Numbered from the stretch's first letter, positions 1-12,515 are shown. The stretch: DNA of 64,000 nt from Macquaria australasica (GCA_005408345.1 SEMN01000049.1:1302001-1366000), one strand, 5' to 3'. Numbers and translations: made by a program. The notes: generated by a model not told the origin, from the sequence alone.

Positions 1-310
1 ACTGCGTCGTCTTCTTCTTTTTAAAGACGGATTGCAACCGGGCGGAGCTTTATCGCCAACATTTACTGCGATTGCTGCACACCGAATTATGAAATGCCAC
101 CATTTTCATACGTTGGTGGTCCCTCCTCTTCTGCTATGTGGCCAAGATGGCAACCGTTGAGGGTGAGAAGTGTGCAGCGTTCCACACTCAACTTTCTGGC
201 CATTTTACTTACAGTACACTGCATTTTGCCATACTTACCAGTGTGAACGCACTTATGCATTCAAAATACCAAGTTTGAGTACGTAAGTACGCGATTTGGG
301 ACACAGCAAC
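1..310. repeat. Possible dispersed-repeat fragment, cut by the window edge
   Basis: Reads like a common fish interspersed repeat: a CTTCTTCTTTTT start, then non-coding text ending in a GTAAGTACGCGATTTGGGAC motif. Called from memory of similar sequence; no second copy in this window. Confidence 0.35.
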
Positions 311-1277
311 TGTGTCACCAAGCTTACGGGCCCCACGTATTTCGTGTTGACAAGCAAGTTCACTTTGTAGTGTGACTGCGGCTTTACAGAAAGAAGAGGT
401 GTTGTGAAATAGCCACTAGCCAGTTGTCGAGAACAGCATACTCATAGCAGATCCATAAAACACACTGGGAATGTGAGAACTCTGAACAGAAGGGACCCCA
501 AGAATGCCACACATGTGCGCACACACACAGTTATTCATGGAGTGCTATTAGAAGACAAATTCTGAACAGCAACACCAAAAAGTCACCAGCACCCATCTTC
601 CCTCCCTCTGCGGTTTGGTTTGAGCTCTACCGACAGCTGGAGTGATTACATAACCGTGCTCTCGCTGAGGACTGTGTCACCACTGTGGCGGGAGGGGTGC
701 CACCGTAGGGCCCTGCCGCAGATGGCGGCCCTGCCTGCCCGCACCTGTGAATCATTTGGACCCGAATTGTTTATTTGGCTTTTCTTAAGTGCTACCAGTG
801 TTTCCTCTGTGCATTTGTGTCCCCTCTAGGGAAAACAAAATAAAGAAATCACCCCCACCCTCACCCCCCCAAAAAACAGCATGTCCCTCTGGGCGATACA
901 CAGCTTCAGCATGACCACCAACAAAATAGGGCCAAATTAACCCAAAGGACCCCCCCCCCTCTTTCCTCAGGCTGTCCACTTCCAGAAATGCACTTAACAC
1001 AAATAAAGAAGTAATTCAAATAAGCTCTTTAGAAGGACACACAGAGCTGTTATTTGTTGGGTGTTTGTTGTTTTACATCCCTTTGAAGGGAAAACCTCTC
1101 TTCCTGCAGTTCTAAATTTATTTGTGTGTTTGTTGTTGCCAACACAGAAGAGGAGGCTGCTATCTATTAACTTAAACATTCCTCTCAACCATCTAAACAG
1201 CAGCGTGCAGTGGGTGACTCAAGCTTGGGGTCAACATTTATGGCTGCAAGCTCTGTGTTTAAGTTGGTAGGATGATG

Positions 1278-1280
<3 letters not shown>

Positions 1281-1308
<28 letters not shown>
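1281..1308. repeat. (AC)n microsatellite
   Basis: Fourteen uninterrupted AC units. Confidence 0.95.
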
Positions 1309-1429
1309 CAGTGGCCTTGGATGATGTTGTTCATGGTGATAAAAAATGATTTTCCAGCCCAGCCCCTCTCAGACAGTTTGAGAGCAGAAATCCACCTAAA
1401 ATGGTTTCAAAAGAAAGTGGAGCACTCAC

Positions 1430-1960
1430 GTATCTGATAAATCCATCTCATTAACAAACAGCACACTGTTAACCATGAAGCACCATCCTGGCGGAGCTTG
1501 CAGGTGCTAACGAGGTCCACTCAATTTGCTAATGAGATAACAAGCAGGCTAATGAGGCCCCGAAAGAAGGTCATGATGTAATGGAATACCCAGCTCACAC
1601 CAATACAGTAATATGAGAGATGTACTCTTCTGGGGAATTAAAGATCTTAAAATGAATATGCAATAAAGTGGTCTATTATAGCTCATCCCTGGTGGGGATG
1701 TTTCTTAATAGGAGCTTTGATGATAATAGTAGAGAAGAGCACATAATAATAAAATAAGGATGAAATTAAATAAAATGAGAGGAAAGGAGGCGAGATGTTT
1801 GTGTTCAAGATAATGAGAATGATTAGCTCATCCACAAAGGAGAGCTGGTAATTAGGAGAGCAGCAAAAAGAGGGAAACAAATTTTAGATGAGTGTGCACA
1901 CTTAATTAGCAAAGATGAATCACTTCCTTTATGACGCTTTTTTAAAATCCCTTTTGCACC
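1430..1960. promoter_or_regulatory. Candidate regulatory element with GCTAAYGAG direct repeats
   Basis: Three copies of GCTAAYGAG at 1506, 1528 and 1548, spaced 22 and 20 bp, followed by several TAATTAG/GATTAG-type homeodomain cores (1824-1912). Unique, non-coding and AT-rich. Enhancer function is inferred only. Confidence 0.35.
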
Positions 1961-2807
1961 GTGCAATAAAGTTTTTGTTGTGTCAATGTTTGAAAATGCT
2001 TATTGAGCAGTCGGAACTTTGTGTGTAAGGATGTACGGCCCTCGGTTGTTGGGAGCCCCGTGCCTTTTTGTCTAATGGTCAAAACGTCCACCACTGCCTT
2101 CATTACTTCTCCATGTTTATTGAAACAAATGTATTAACTGACCACAGAAAGTGAACTTAATTAAGCCACATTATATGTTGTCGTCACTGTATATTCCATG
2201 GTGTATGTGCGTGTGTGGGGACCTCGTTCATGCTTTTCCTTGCACATAAAAGTACACATGTTCTGTGTAAATTTTTCTGTGATTACGTGTGCAAGCCATG
2301 TTCCCCAGCTTTTTCTGTGATTCAGTGGAAAATTACGCGATTGCCGTTGTGCTGGCTTAGAAAACATAGAGGCTGAAACCAAAGCTCCGGCTGTTTCAGT
2401 CATAATCCCTTGTGCCTCTCATTGCACTACTTCCCCATCAAAGGAGCGCTGATTACTGGGAACTCCGCTGGGAGCAGGGCTGGGAGATGGGAAGTGGGCA
2501 TGGAAAAGGAGGAGCAGACACGCCCCTAAAAACCAGGACTGTAACCAGTGATGTAGTGCTGAATAAAAAGCTATATGAGCGACTCTGCTACCAGATGAAA
2601 TACAAGGCAAACCCAAAAACCTGATTAGCTTTCTCCAATAGAAAATAATCTACACCAACATCTTTGTCCTTGTTGGTCAGCTGAAGTCTCTCTTTTAAAG
2701 TGAGCCTTTGTTACTTCTGTGAAACAGTGGCCTCTGTGTGAAGTGGTAACTACAGGATCATGTTACATTAAATTTCCTTACGATTTCCAAGATTGACTTA
2801 GTCACTC

Positions 2808-2985
2808 AGATAAGATAAGATAAGATAAGATAAGCCTTTAATTGTCCCACAGCGGGGAAATCTTTGAATCCTAACTGAGAGTGGATACAGCACGACGAGC
2901 CAGGCTTGTTGCAAATTTGCATAGAGGCCAACTGCGGCACTGCAACAAAAAATCTCCCACAGCGCAAAAAACATTTTCCCCATAC
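2808..2985 (-). repeat. LINE/SINE-type 3' tail with (AGATA)n
   Basis: A pentamer array AGATA x5 (2808-2834) abuts CCTTTAATTGTCCCACAGCG, the common teleost retroposon tail (read as CGCTGTGGGACAATTAAAGG then (TCTTA)n on the minus strand). Probably a 5'-truncated non-LTR element inserted in minus orientation. The exact family is not assigned. Confidence 0.65.
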
Positions 2986-5020
2986 ACGATCATTATAAAA
3001 AAGATGTCTGTAAAACTTTGAAACACAGTTATTTTCTACTCTTTGTGTTGTTAAACCATGAAGGTTTAATATTACCTTCCCAGAGCGCAGAAAAAATAAT
3101 TTATTTGTGTCATGTTATGTCAATGTAAAGTCTGTCTTAACTCACACTACACATTTTAATAAACTTAAAACAGCCAGAAACCACGACTTTTATGCTCACA
3201 TGGCTGATCACACTGAACGTAAGCACTTAAGCCTAGGTCAGTTTTGTCCATTGAATATTCCAACAAAATATGGAGATGCAGATGACTGGAAGATGCAGAC
3301 AATATTGTCTGTCTGTTCTGCAGTTACGTTCAGTTTTATATCACGGCAGTCAAAACTACAGTTTCAGCCACAGCAGCCATGTGGGAAATCAGACTGTGCA
3401 AGACAACCAACCAAAAGTCTGACAGAAATCCAACCAATCGTCCAAGAGCCAGATCGTTGATCTTTCAGGCAAGTAATCAGGTGACTTGACCTTCTTCAAA
3501 CTGCATGTCAAATGACAGCCAATCTGGCAGAGATTCGGCAGAACCCCTAACCCTAATATCTAGCTAAAGTTAGCTAACATTAGCTAACCCAACTATGGGA
3601 ATCTGCAGAATTGTATCTCTGCTGTAGTGGCAAAACTCCTTACTGTATTGAAAAAAGCATTGGCTATTCTATGATTGTAAATGAAACCTTTCCTTTGTCT
3701 GACAAATAACATGCTATGGGCATTGAAAAGTTACATAGTCTCCCTTGAAGTGTTAGAGTAGCTCTAGGAGGTGTGGACTTAAACACTGTATTATGTTAAA
3801 GTGGCAGCCTGACACTCTACTGTATACACACTGGTGGCTTTTTCACATGTCGTGTAACCACAAAACAGTCTTGATGCTGTTTGACTTCTAAAAGGAAGGG
3901 AAAGGTATTCAAAACAAAACACACAAGGGTAAAAATGTCTGACTCACTGGTGACAAGGGACAGGAAGCAAAGCATCCTTAGTGTATGCGTGTGTTCATGT
4001 CTATGTGTGTTTGTGTGTGTATTTTCAAAGCCTGAAATAGATTAGGGAGTGTATCCGCATATTCTCTCCTCGTGTTTTTAATCTTCCTGTCCGTTTGTCC
4101 ATCATGTAGTGGTGCAGCACTTCCTGTCTGTGTCGCCGTGGTGATGACTGCACAGCCAATAAAAAGTCAAACAGGAAACTGAGCGGAGACCCTCTGATTG
4201 TTACCGAGGTGTCTGGACCAGGAGTCCCCATTGCACATCCGCCGCGCTTTTTCCCTTTAAATAACACACACACACGAGCACATACGCATACTGTATACAC
4301 ACACAGGCAAAGAAAAGCTCAAACAAGATAAACAGAGAGAGAAAAAGAGCTTGAACCTGTGATTATGCAGAAATCAAGGAGACAGAACACAACACAAATA
4401 TTAACCCAGTCGTCTCCTTGTGTACAGAAACATACAAACACACATGTAGACTCAGCGGGGCTGTAAGGAGAGTGGAGGTGATAACACAGAGGCAGGAAGA
4501 CAGAGCTGCTGGATATGTAATGGAAACATTTTCAATCATTCTTGGCCTGGACTCGGGATGTTTCCAGTAAGGTGTTATTTCCCACACAGTGCTGAAAGGG
4601 TGTGGTGGTGCAAGAAGACGCTTCAGAATCAGGTAGGATGTCAGTCACACACAACTGACTGTAGTATGCTAAATTTACTTGCAGGTATTTTTCTTGTCAC
4701 AGCTTTTCCTACTCGGTATACATCAGAATGATCATTGGCCAGATAACCAGATTCAGTAATCGGAGGGTGTCACAGAGCGTAGCTGCAGACAGTTAGAGTT
4801 AGGTGGTCTTGTGTCCCAGACAGGGTGGGATGTGCAGGGCTGGTGGCCGGGCAGGAGCCACCTGGTGAAAGGCCAAGGCCTGGGCTGTAACCCTGGAAGG
4901 AAGTGGAGGTCCTGAGGATCATATGGGAGGCTAAAGGGGGCAGGATGTGTTGGAGAGGGCTGGACAGAATCCTACCCATTACTGTTTATACTTACATATG
5001 AGACCAACCATTTTGTCACC
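2986..5020. other. Gene-free stretch
   Basis: Non-coding. Holds GTTAGCTAAC-type simple motifs near 3560-3595, imperfect CA/TG tracts at about 3985-4020 and 4265-4310, and otherwise unrecognised sequence. Confidence 0.6.
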
Positions 5021-5210
5021 TATTATGTTCTGTTCCGTTCCATTCCGAACTATTGTATTCAGTTATATTGGTTATGTTCTATTCTATTTTGTCATTTTCT
5101 TTTCTGTTCTATTCAATTCAGTTGTATTTGGTTCTGTTCTGTTCTGTTCTATTCCTTTCCTTTCTGTTCTGTTCTGTTCTATTCTGTACTTTACAGTTCT
5201 ATCCTATTCT
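5021..5210. repeat. Degenerate (TTCTG/TTCTA)n pentanucleotide array
   Basis: About 190 bp of TTCTG, TTCTA and TTCCN units. Period 5 leaves overlapping frames open, producing spurious Phe/Leu/Ser-rich reading frames. Confidence 0.85.
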
Positions 5211-7040
5211 GAGAAGAAGAGATGTAAAGCTTTTGCATGTACAGTTGTGAAACAGGCAGAATGGAGCTTAAGAAGTAATCTTACTATGTCTTGAGCAATC
5301 AAATTGCTGTTAAAATGTGCTGCCATTGCTGCTTCAGCTACCGATTAGCCCATTAGCAGCAAACTAAAAGCCTGAACGTGTGAAAGCATCTTTTGTGTCT
5401 TCCTTACGCCCTCCTTCCCCCTTTCAGTGTGTTTCTCTGTGTTTTTACGCAACATGCAGCATCACAACATGACCGCGTGCCAGTTTCATCCACAATTTGC
5501 TAGCCTCTCAGGCAGCCATGCCAAACCCCAGTCTACAGTACATACACACATCCTGTTCCTGACGGCACAAGCATGCATTCACTTGTGTGTTTGTGCAGAA
5601 TACACCCACGCACGTACACACACACAGCATGCCCACACTGGGATAAAGAGGAGATAAACAAAAGCAATTATTTATTTCCACACTTTCACACAATCTTACT
5701 TTGAATTATGCTCCCAAGCACACCTCTACACACACACACACACACTAGAGCACCTTAATAAGCCAACATCAAGCCTCCGGTTTATGGCCTCTGCAATATG
5801 ATTATATAATAAGTGAGTTTATAGATTTGAGAGCATCATAAAAAAATGAGAGAGTATGGGAGCTGCATGCCAGACCTCAGGCTCAGTATAACCAGCTCAG
5901 TGTGTCTTAATTGAAAGTCTCACAGGCCTGCAACTTGTTTTCTCTGGGAATCAGCTGGGGAGAGGCTCTGGGGTGTTGCTGGCTCAGGCGCTGCATGCAG
6001 AAGCTTGCGCAAAAAGCCACCAATTATGGACAAAGGGCTGAGATTTCATTTGGTTTCGATTCAAATGTTTCACTTCACTCTCCCACGATATCGAGCTGTA
6101 AAGCCCTTCAAAGTGTATTCCCAATAAAATAGGTTACCACTGGAGGTTTGTGCCATAGTCGCCCGGCCTGATTTGCTGACTCACTCTCTTATAAAATCAT
6201 CAAACTGATGCAGTCAATTTTCTCTCTCTGTGATCTGATAAAAAAAACCAGCATGCCAACAGAATAAACCATGCGTAAATAAATGAGGAATGATAAACAA
6301 CTGATTTGTAAACAGGCAGGTCTCGACCTGGCCATTGATTTTGGGGCACATTCTCGTGTTATCCGCGGACCTGCAATAATAAATGAGTGGAGTTTTCTTA
6401 TTTGGCTAGGATTCTGTCAGAGGTCAGAGAGCGTCACCTCTGCGCCTTTGAGCTCCTTTCTTGGGGGTCAGCGGAGGTGAGGGCATAGCCACAGGCAAGC
6501 ACACACAAATGCAAACACTCACACACATACATGAGCACACACAATCCCACTCTATCTGCCGATTTCCAGCAAGGTCAACACACGGTTCTTTGGTGCTTTC
6601 AGTGGTTTGAATTCCTGCGTTCTGGTCTTCAGAGATCACATCCAGGGTCAGTTATATTTCTCTGAGTTCACACTACATGGCACTGTACTGGGACCCAAAA
6701 TACGAGAGGCCCGGTCAGATGTTACATCTCTAGACGAGGACGATCTGCGTAGATCAAAGCTGTTCATTAGCGACGCTACGCTGTGGGTTTTTCATAACCA
6801 CTCGCACGCAGTCGGCCCCACCCCGGTGGCACCCCTTGGCCCTCTGACCCTGTGAACTGTGCGTGTACAGAGCTGAGGCGGAACTAAACGGGTGGCTCCA
6901 GCGGCGTCATGAGAAGAGCTCGCCGTCATCCATGCAGAATGCGTGTCAGGGGATTGGGTAACTCTGCCAAGGGAAGAAATGGCAGGCAGCACACACTGCA
7001 CACATTGTTGAAACAGAAGACATCTCACTTACACAGGACA
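5211..7040. other. Gene-free stretch with candidate regulatory blocks
   Basis: Contains short CA tracts (about 5615-5630, 5730-5745, 6500-6545) and two unique AT-rich blocks, 5750-5890 and 6175-6430. No coding support, including the 82-codon frame at 6607-6855. Confidence 0.55.
6240..6330. promoter_or_regulatory. Cluster of forkhead-like motifs
   Basis: GTAAATAAA at 6275, ATAAACAA at 6293 and GTAAACA at 6308, three forkhead-type cores within 40 bp of unique sequence. Function inferred from motif clustering only. Confidence 0.3.
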
Positions 7041-7510
7041 AGTGTGTAGTGTGTGTGGAGGGGCCTGTGTGTGTGTGTGTGTGTGTGTGTGCGCATACAT
7101 GAAGAAGCATCTGCAGATTTGTATGCATCTGCATGTGTGTGCCTCTCTCTCTGTTAGTGTTTGTGTGTCAGTAGTAGAGTGTAAATATATTTGTGTGCAG
7201 ATATGTCTATTTATATGCATGTGAGGAAGCATCTGTGTATGTATATGGCTCTTTGTGTGTCTGAGTGTGTCTGCATGTGGTTATGGCTCTGGTCGTAACC
7301 CCCCTAGAACCTAAACATATTTAATTGAAGCAAATGACCCCTCATTACTCAATGTGCTACAATCAAAGGTGATAGGTCACTGCTGCTCTTGTGTGTGTGT
7401 GTGTATGTGCATGTGCGTGCAAGAGCATCCTTGCATTTAGACAGTGGAGATAGCATTTAGACTGTGAGTGTGTGTGTGTGTGTGTGTGTCCAAGCGTGTG
7501 TGTGTCATTT
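7040..7510. repeat. TG-rich region with several (TG)n tracts
   Basis: Tracts at about 7066-7091, 7391-7404 and 7467-7489, joined by imperfect TG/ATG-rich sequence. Overlapping Cys/Val and His/Thr frames here are low-complexity artefacts. Confidence 0.85.
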
Positions 7511-8169
7511 ATCACCGGAGCTTTGTTTTCCCTCCCCTCAGAGTGTTTGTGTTTACCTGTAGCTCTTATCTGATCCGGCCACACAGGAGGTCAAAGTCGC
7601 AACACGCTCGGGGAAGGATTACGTTTAGTCCATCTGAAGGACAAATCACTGAGGATCAGCTCCAATCTGGCTCTCTGCTCGCTGTGACACTGACAGAGCT
7701 GGAAAACAAAAATTTGTCAAACACATCACAATTAAGTATACAGACATAGCCGAAACAAGTCCTGTTCTGAGTGATGATTCAGGAAAAGGTTCTGGTTTGG
7801 AAACTACGGCTGGTCGTGATGGATGTGGTTTCATCCATCTCCGAATTGTCTCTCTCGCTGGTTCGTCCACAAATTCCAGTTTCACCCTGGAATTGCTATT
7901 GACTGTCCCTGTAGAGCAGAGGCAGCTTGTCCTCCATCAATGCCACTTGAAAATATAGTTTTACTGTTCACAAGCTGCTGTATTTTCATGCCTCAGAGGC
8001 TGCACTGGTTGTAAAGATGGACTTTTCCATGTGACTCTTTCTATCTTGCTCCTACAATTTTGTCTCCTAGAAATTGCGTTTATATACTAATAATTTGTTT
8101 TGCCAATCATGGAGATTAGGTTCCTATGCAACATTTTTGTAATGTAGAGAGTGCTGAATTTATGTACCA

Positions 8170-8410
8170 CACGTAAGATACAGAGTGTAGTTGAGGTGGA
8201 TGGCGGGCTTACAAAGCACAGGACTTTGACACCAGGGTTTGCATCTTGAGTCCCGCTAAGGTTTAGGTAACAAAAGCACTTTGGTTAAGGTCAGGGAAAG
8301 ATCGTGATTTTGGTTAAATATTAATAAAGTAATCATCTCCTGTCTCAAGTCACTTTTGACCCTTTCAATTTCGAACCAAGACCACAATCTTTCCAGAACC
8401 TTAAAGGGGA
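8170..8410. repeat. SINE-like dispersed repeat fragment
   Basis: CAGGACTTTGACACCAGGGTTTGCATCTTGAG followed by a TTAGGTAAC and GTTAAGGTCAGGGAAAGATCG tail. A similar tail recurs inverted at 46540-46580. Resembles tRNA-derived SINE-type repeats of fish; family not assigned. Confidence 0.45.
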
Positions 8411-9226
8411 GCTCTGCTGATTTTACACATCAATAGTCTGTTCATGCGTCTTGGGGAGTACTACTGCATATGTGAAAGAAAAGTTGTACAAAGCCTTTTG
8501 TGGCTCCAGAGGAGGCAGCACGAAATCTGATAAATGGCCTCAAGTCATGTCAGTTGGGGCTGAAGACTACAAGTTTGAAAATGAAAAAAGCAAAAAACTG
8601 GGGTTGTGGAGTTAGAGAGAAGTGGGCTTACCGAACCTCTGTAGTCTGCTTCTCATCTCTGCTTGAGGCTTGAAGCTTGAGGCATAAAACACCCAAATCT
8701 CTGACCGAACTGTCGGTGGTAGAGTTGCGTTCTGGGTAATGTAGGCACCAGTTTTTGACAAGTAAAAAGAATGTATATCTCTGGTTGTGCTGCATCGATT
8801 TTGATCCTTTTTGTTAACTGTCCATCGTGAGTCTGACAGTGTTTTGAAGAGTGTAATGCTAAATGCTGTGAGCGCCTGAACATAACCATACTTTTTTTAT
8901 TTATTTTTTTTACCTGCTTTAGTTTCTACAGTGGATTGTATTACAAGAGGTGATATTGTAGGACAACTAATGAAATACTTTATCAATAAATGTTTTGCAG
9001 ATGTGGTCAGTATCAACATTTTCTGTCTTGGCATATATGTTAATTAATAAGGTTCCTGATTATGTTGATAGAAAACGTAATCCATGCTGTATTACAGTTC
9101 CCTGCTGCTGCAAATCAATAGTATATAAATGTAATTTATAGGAGACAGGGATGTTCAACTTTTTAAGCTTGGATCTTTCTGCTTCCTTCTTGTTTAGTTA
9201 AAAGGTGATTGTTGTTTTTTCTATCC

Positions 9227-9259
<33 letters not shown>

Positions 9260-9260
9260 C
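9227..9260. repeat. (TCA)n microsatellite
   Basis: Eleven TCA units, followed by a few imperfect CAC units. Confidence 0.95.
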
Positions 9261-9303
9261 TACCACCACCCATGGCCATATCCGTTTCCTCTGTACCTCA
9301 CAG

Positions 9304-9636
9304 TGCTAAAAGACAACACTCATCCAGACAGCACATATAGAAAGCCCCATTATGGGTTTCCTGAGTCACATTCCAACCAAACGACCCAGCCGACTGATGC
9401 CCAGCGCAGGGCATGCATTCCCATCCTCACACTGATCCCTGTACATGCTCCTAACCATACCCATACTTTGAAAACATCCGGGGCCCTATCGGATGCCCTG
9501 CGGAACACCGCCTGGCGACTCCTCGCGTCTCTCAACCAGCTGGCTCACATAATCAGGAGCTTTGAGGAGACACCCGGGAACGCCGGCATTCCCTTGGATA
9601 TCATTCCCGTTCTCGCCAGTGTTGCTGTCAGCATGA
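9304..9636 (+). other. Exon-like open block of unknown identity
   Basis: An acceptor-like TTTCCTCTGTACCTCACAG precedes 9304 and a donor-like ATGA|GTAAGAG follows 9636. The 333 bp between is open in one frame, with equal phase (1-1) at both ends, and is GC-richer than its surroundings from 9470. The predicted text (for example LASLNQLAHIIRSFEE and GIPLDIIPVLASV) matches nothing I recognise. It could equally be non-coding conserved DNA or chance. Confidence 0.2.
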
Positions 9637-9639
9637 GTA

Positions 9640-10231
9640 AGAGGGGCTCAGGTTCGGCAGCAGCTACAGTAATGGGATGGACAGATGTTTATATGTGAGG
9701 GACCGGGGCCCCCTGAGGCCCCCTACAGCAGTACAGCCTGACGGAAAGCAATCAGCTTGATGTGGAGGAACAGAATACTGTACTGTACATTCACAGAAAG
9801 AGCTGAAATATGAGCCAGGAGACAGGGATTTAGATATAGGGATGGATAAGGAGGGAAATTAGCAGCGGAGAGAGTGAAAAGAGTTGAGGTACACATTGCA
9901 GAAAGAGCGGAACAAGGAAGAAGTTAGGAGTGGGTATAAAAGAGATAAATACTTTGAATACTTGAGAGAAACGATGCAGTTTGAAAAGCAGGAGAGATCC
10001 AGTGTTAAATTATGTGAAAAAAATGGCTGGATAGGCAACCCAGTGAGACTGAAGGTATGACAAAAAGTGGGAGAGGAAAAGAAGGGAAGGAGGGGAGGTG
10101 TGGATAAAAATGAGTCATGTTGGCAGGAGGGAAGGGGGAAACAGCTGAGAGGTTTTTTGAGGTGCGTCTTTGGCTCTGATCGCACTTTTATTTTGGCTGA
10201 AGTAAGGTGATACGAGCAGAAAGGGTCTCTC

Positions 10232-10288
<57 letters not shown>

Positions 10289-11482
10289 CACACCCACTCT
10301 CATTCTCTATTTCTCTCTCGCCCTCACCCCTCCTCCCATCTGTCCCTGCCAAGTTTTTTTGTCCTGGGAGGTGATGTGAGTGTTTCCACATGTGGTAGGC
10401 CAGTGCTACTAGTTTGGCTTGTAACACTGACTCGACACAAAGCCCCCTTATAGAAACAGAAGAGCAAACAGGAAAAAGGCCACAATTACCTCATTGTGCT
10501 TTACTTTTAACTTGAAGGCTCGGATAAAAAAGGAAGAGAGGCAGGGGAAAGCAGAGATAGATGTATTCTGTGTGTGTGTCTATCACGGGCATCAATTTAC
10601 TATATCATGTCCCTGCATATGCCATAATATTTTTACTTTATATGATTATTTTATTAATTATTATACACCTTTTAGTTCTTTTTTTTCCTTTCAGTCATTG
10701 ATTTACTTTTTCTCAGTCCCATCTTTCTCTGTGAAACTACTGGGCAGGTCAGTTTGACAGTAATTGGGATGGGTCAATAAAAGATCCCACCCGTGGTGCT
10801 GAGGATCATTAGTGTGAGTGAAATAAACATTAATCTACTCGGTGTGCTGATGGTGCTGCTGGCAGCTGCAGTCGGCCGCGCACTCCATCAGAGAGATGGA
10901 GAGAGAGAGAAAAGATGGATGAGAGGCTCACTTTTTCTTTTCTGTTTACTGCAGTACGGCTTGAATTGGGGCAAGCAGCAAAGGCAACATAGTCTTTTAA
11001 TCTGATATTGAGACAGGTTTGCTCATGAAGTGACATAATTACTTCTTTTTTTTTTCCTTAACCGTTTAGACTGCAAATTAGCTTGTTTCCAGAATTTCCT
11101 GTGTCTTTTATGGTTGTTTTATTCTAATCCCAGAAATCTTGGACAAAAGTCTGGAAATAAATAATTTGCAATATGTTTTTAGTAGCTTTAAGAAAATACA
11201 TTTTAGAACCTAATATTAGATAAATTGGTTGCAAATGTTACAATTTACCGTTTTGATTTCTGTTTGTTTTTTCTAATGTCTGCAGCTCAAGTATTGTACT
11301 TAAGAGAACTTCACTGGAATATTATATTTTATGCTTCTACTCCAATGCATCTCAGAGGGAAAGATTATACTTTTTACTCCACTACATTTATCTGATAGCT
11401 ATAGTTACTAGTTACTTTGTTGATTAATATTTTACATACAAAACATATGATGTGCTTATAAAATACAATTCATGGTCATAGA
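9640..11482. other. Gene-free stretch
   Basis: Purine-rich from 9840 to 10140, then a compound (TC)n(AC)n microsatellite (10226-10288). The rest is AT-rich with no coding support. Confidence 0.6.
10226..10288. repeat. (TC)n(AC)n compound microsatellite
   Basis: About 44 bp of TC followed by about 18 bp of AC. It creates an Arg/Glu-repeat reading frame on the minus strand that is not a gene. Confidence 0.95.
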
Positions 11483-12515
11483 CAGTGGTGGAAGAAGTAC
11501 TCAAATCTTTCACTTAAGTAAAAGTAGCAATACTACAGTGTAGAAATACTCTGTTACAAGTAAAAGTCCTGCATTCAAAAGTATACTTAAGTAAAAGTAT
11601 TAGCATCAAAATATACTCAAAGTACAAAATGTAAAAGTACTCATTATGCAGAATGACCCATTTCAGAATAATGTATATTGTAATATTGAATTATATTGAT
11701 ACATTCATATTTATGTTACTTGCAACTAGTAAAGGTGGAGCTTATTGCTGGGTAGCTTGTGAATTTCATCAAGGGATCAATAAAGTCTTATCTTCTTTAT
11801 CCATAATAATACATCATCATTTATTTGTTAATCATATTTTGTATTATTAATCTGAATCTTCAAAATAACTAAAGGTATCAATTAAATGTAGTGGAAGTAA
11901 AAAGTACAATATTTCCTGCTGAAATGTAGTGGAGTAGAAAAACTAGAAAGTAGCATAAATTGGAAATACTCAAGTAAAGTACAAGTACCTCAAAATTGAA
12001 CTTTTGTCTTGTAACTGAGCATTTTTACACTGTTGTATTGCCACTTTCACTTCAAGCTTGAGTGCGGGACTTTTACATACATAAATGAACGTCTGTTGCC
12101 AAACCAGTTCACACAATGCTGATTAAGGCTATACTGCCAGGTAAATCTCTTTGTATTTCACAGTATACTAGAGCTTTTAAATCTGGTGTCTGTGGCGACA
12201 TTCCCGCGCTGACTCACCGGTAGTGATGCGTTTTAGGTCACCCAGCAATGATTGGTTTGCAAGAGCTAAAGTGCGGAGCAATAAAGCGTTTCTGATACTC
12301 CAGATAAAAAAGGAAGGATTACAGTCAAAAAAAAAAGAGAAAGCGATCGACGGTGAAGCTTTTCCTCGTTGGAGAGCGCTGACAGAAGAGAAGGGACTGA
12401 AGTCATGAGCACGCGTCGACAGTGTTTGTGTAATTACTCTCACTGCCAGAAGGGGGAGACAAACGTTCCGCACTGCAGGTTTAAGCAAAGTATCTGAATA
12501 CTTCTTCCACCGCTG
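11483..12515. mobile_element. hAT-like MITE (CAGTGGTGGAAGAAGTA family), 1,033 bp
   Basis: Left end CAGTGGTGGAAGAAGTACTC and right end (reverse complement) CAGCGGTGGAAGAAGTATTC are near-identical terminal inverted repeats. Flanks share GGTCAT, a possible imperfect target duplication. The interior has the AAGTAAAAGT motifs of this widespread teleost family in its left part. The right part (about 12180-12515) is unlike the left and may be a second element or captured sequence. No transposase remains. Confidence 0.8.

Larger units (their letters stand above)
311..2807. other. Gene-free stretch
   Basis: No coding feature supported. Contains (AC)14 at 1281-1308 and a non-repetitive, AT-rich stretch at 1430-1960 with repeated homeodomain-like motifs. 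Short open frames show no family features. Confidence 0.6.

Noticed and set aside
2808..2834. Regular AGATA array considered as a CRISPR-like or satellite repeat
   Set aside because: Five-bp units without spacers, joined to a known retroposon tail motif in a vertebrate genome.
3542..3556. Telomere-like AACCCCTAACCCTAA
   Set aside because: Only two units, inside unrelated sequence; chance or a worn repeat.
9859..10293. Minus-strand ORF of 144 codons
   Set aside because: It starts in a (GA/CA)n microsatellite and runs through purine-rich sequence; Ser/Leu/Phe-rich low-complexity text with no domain.
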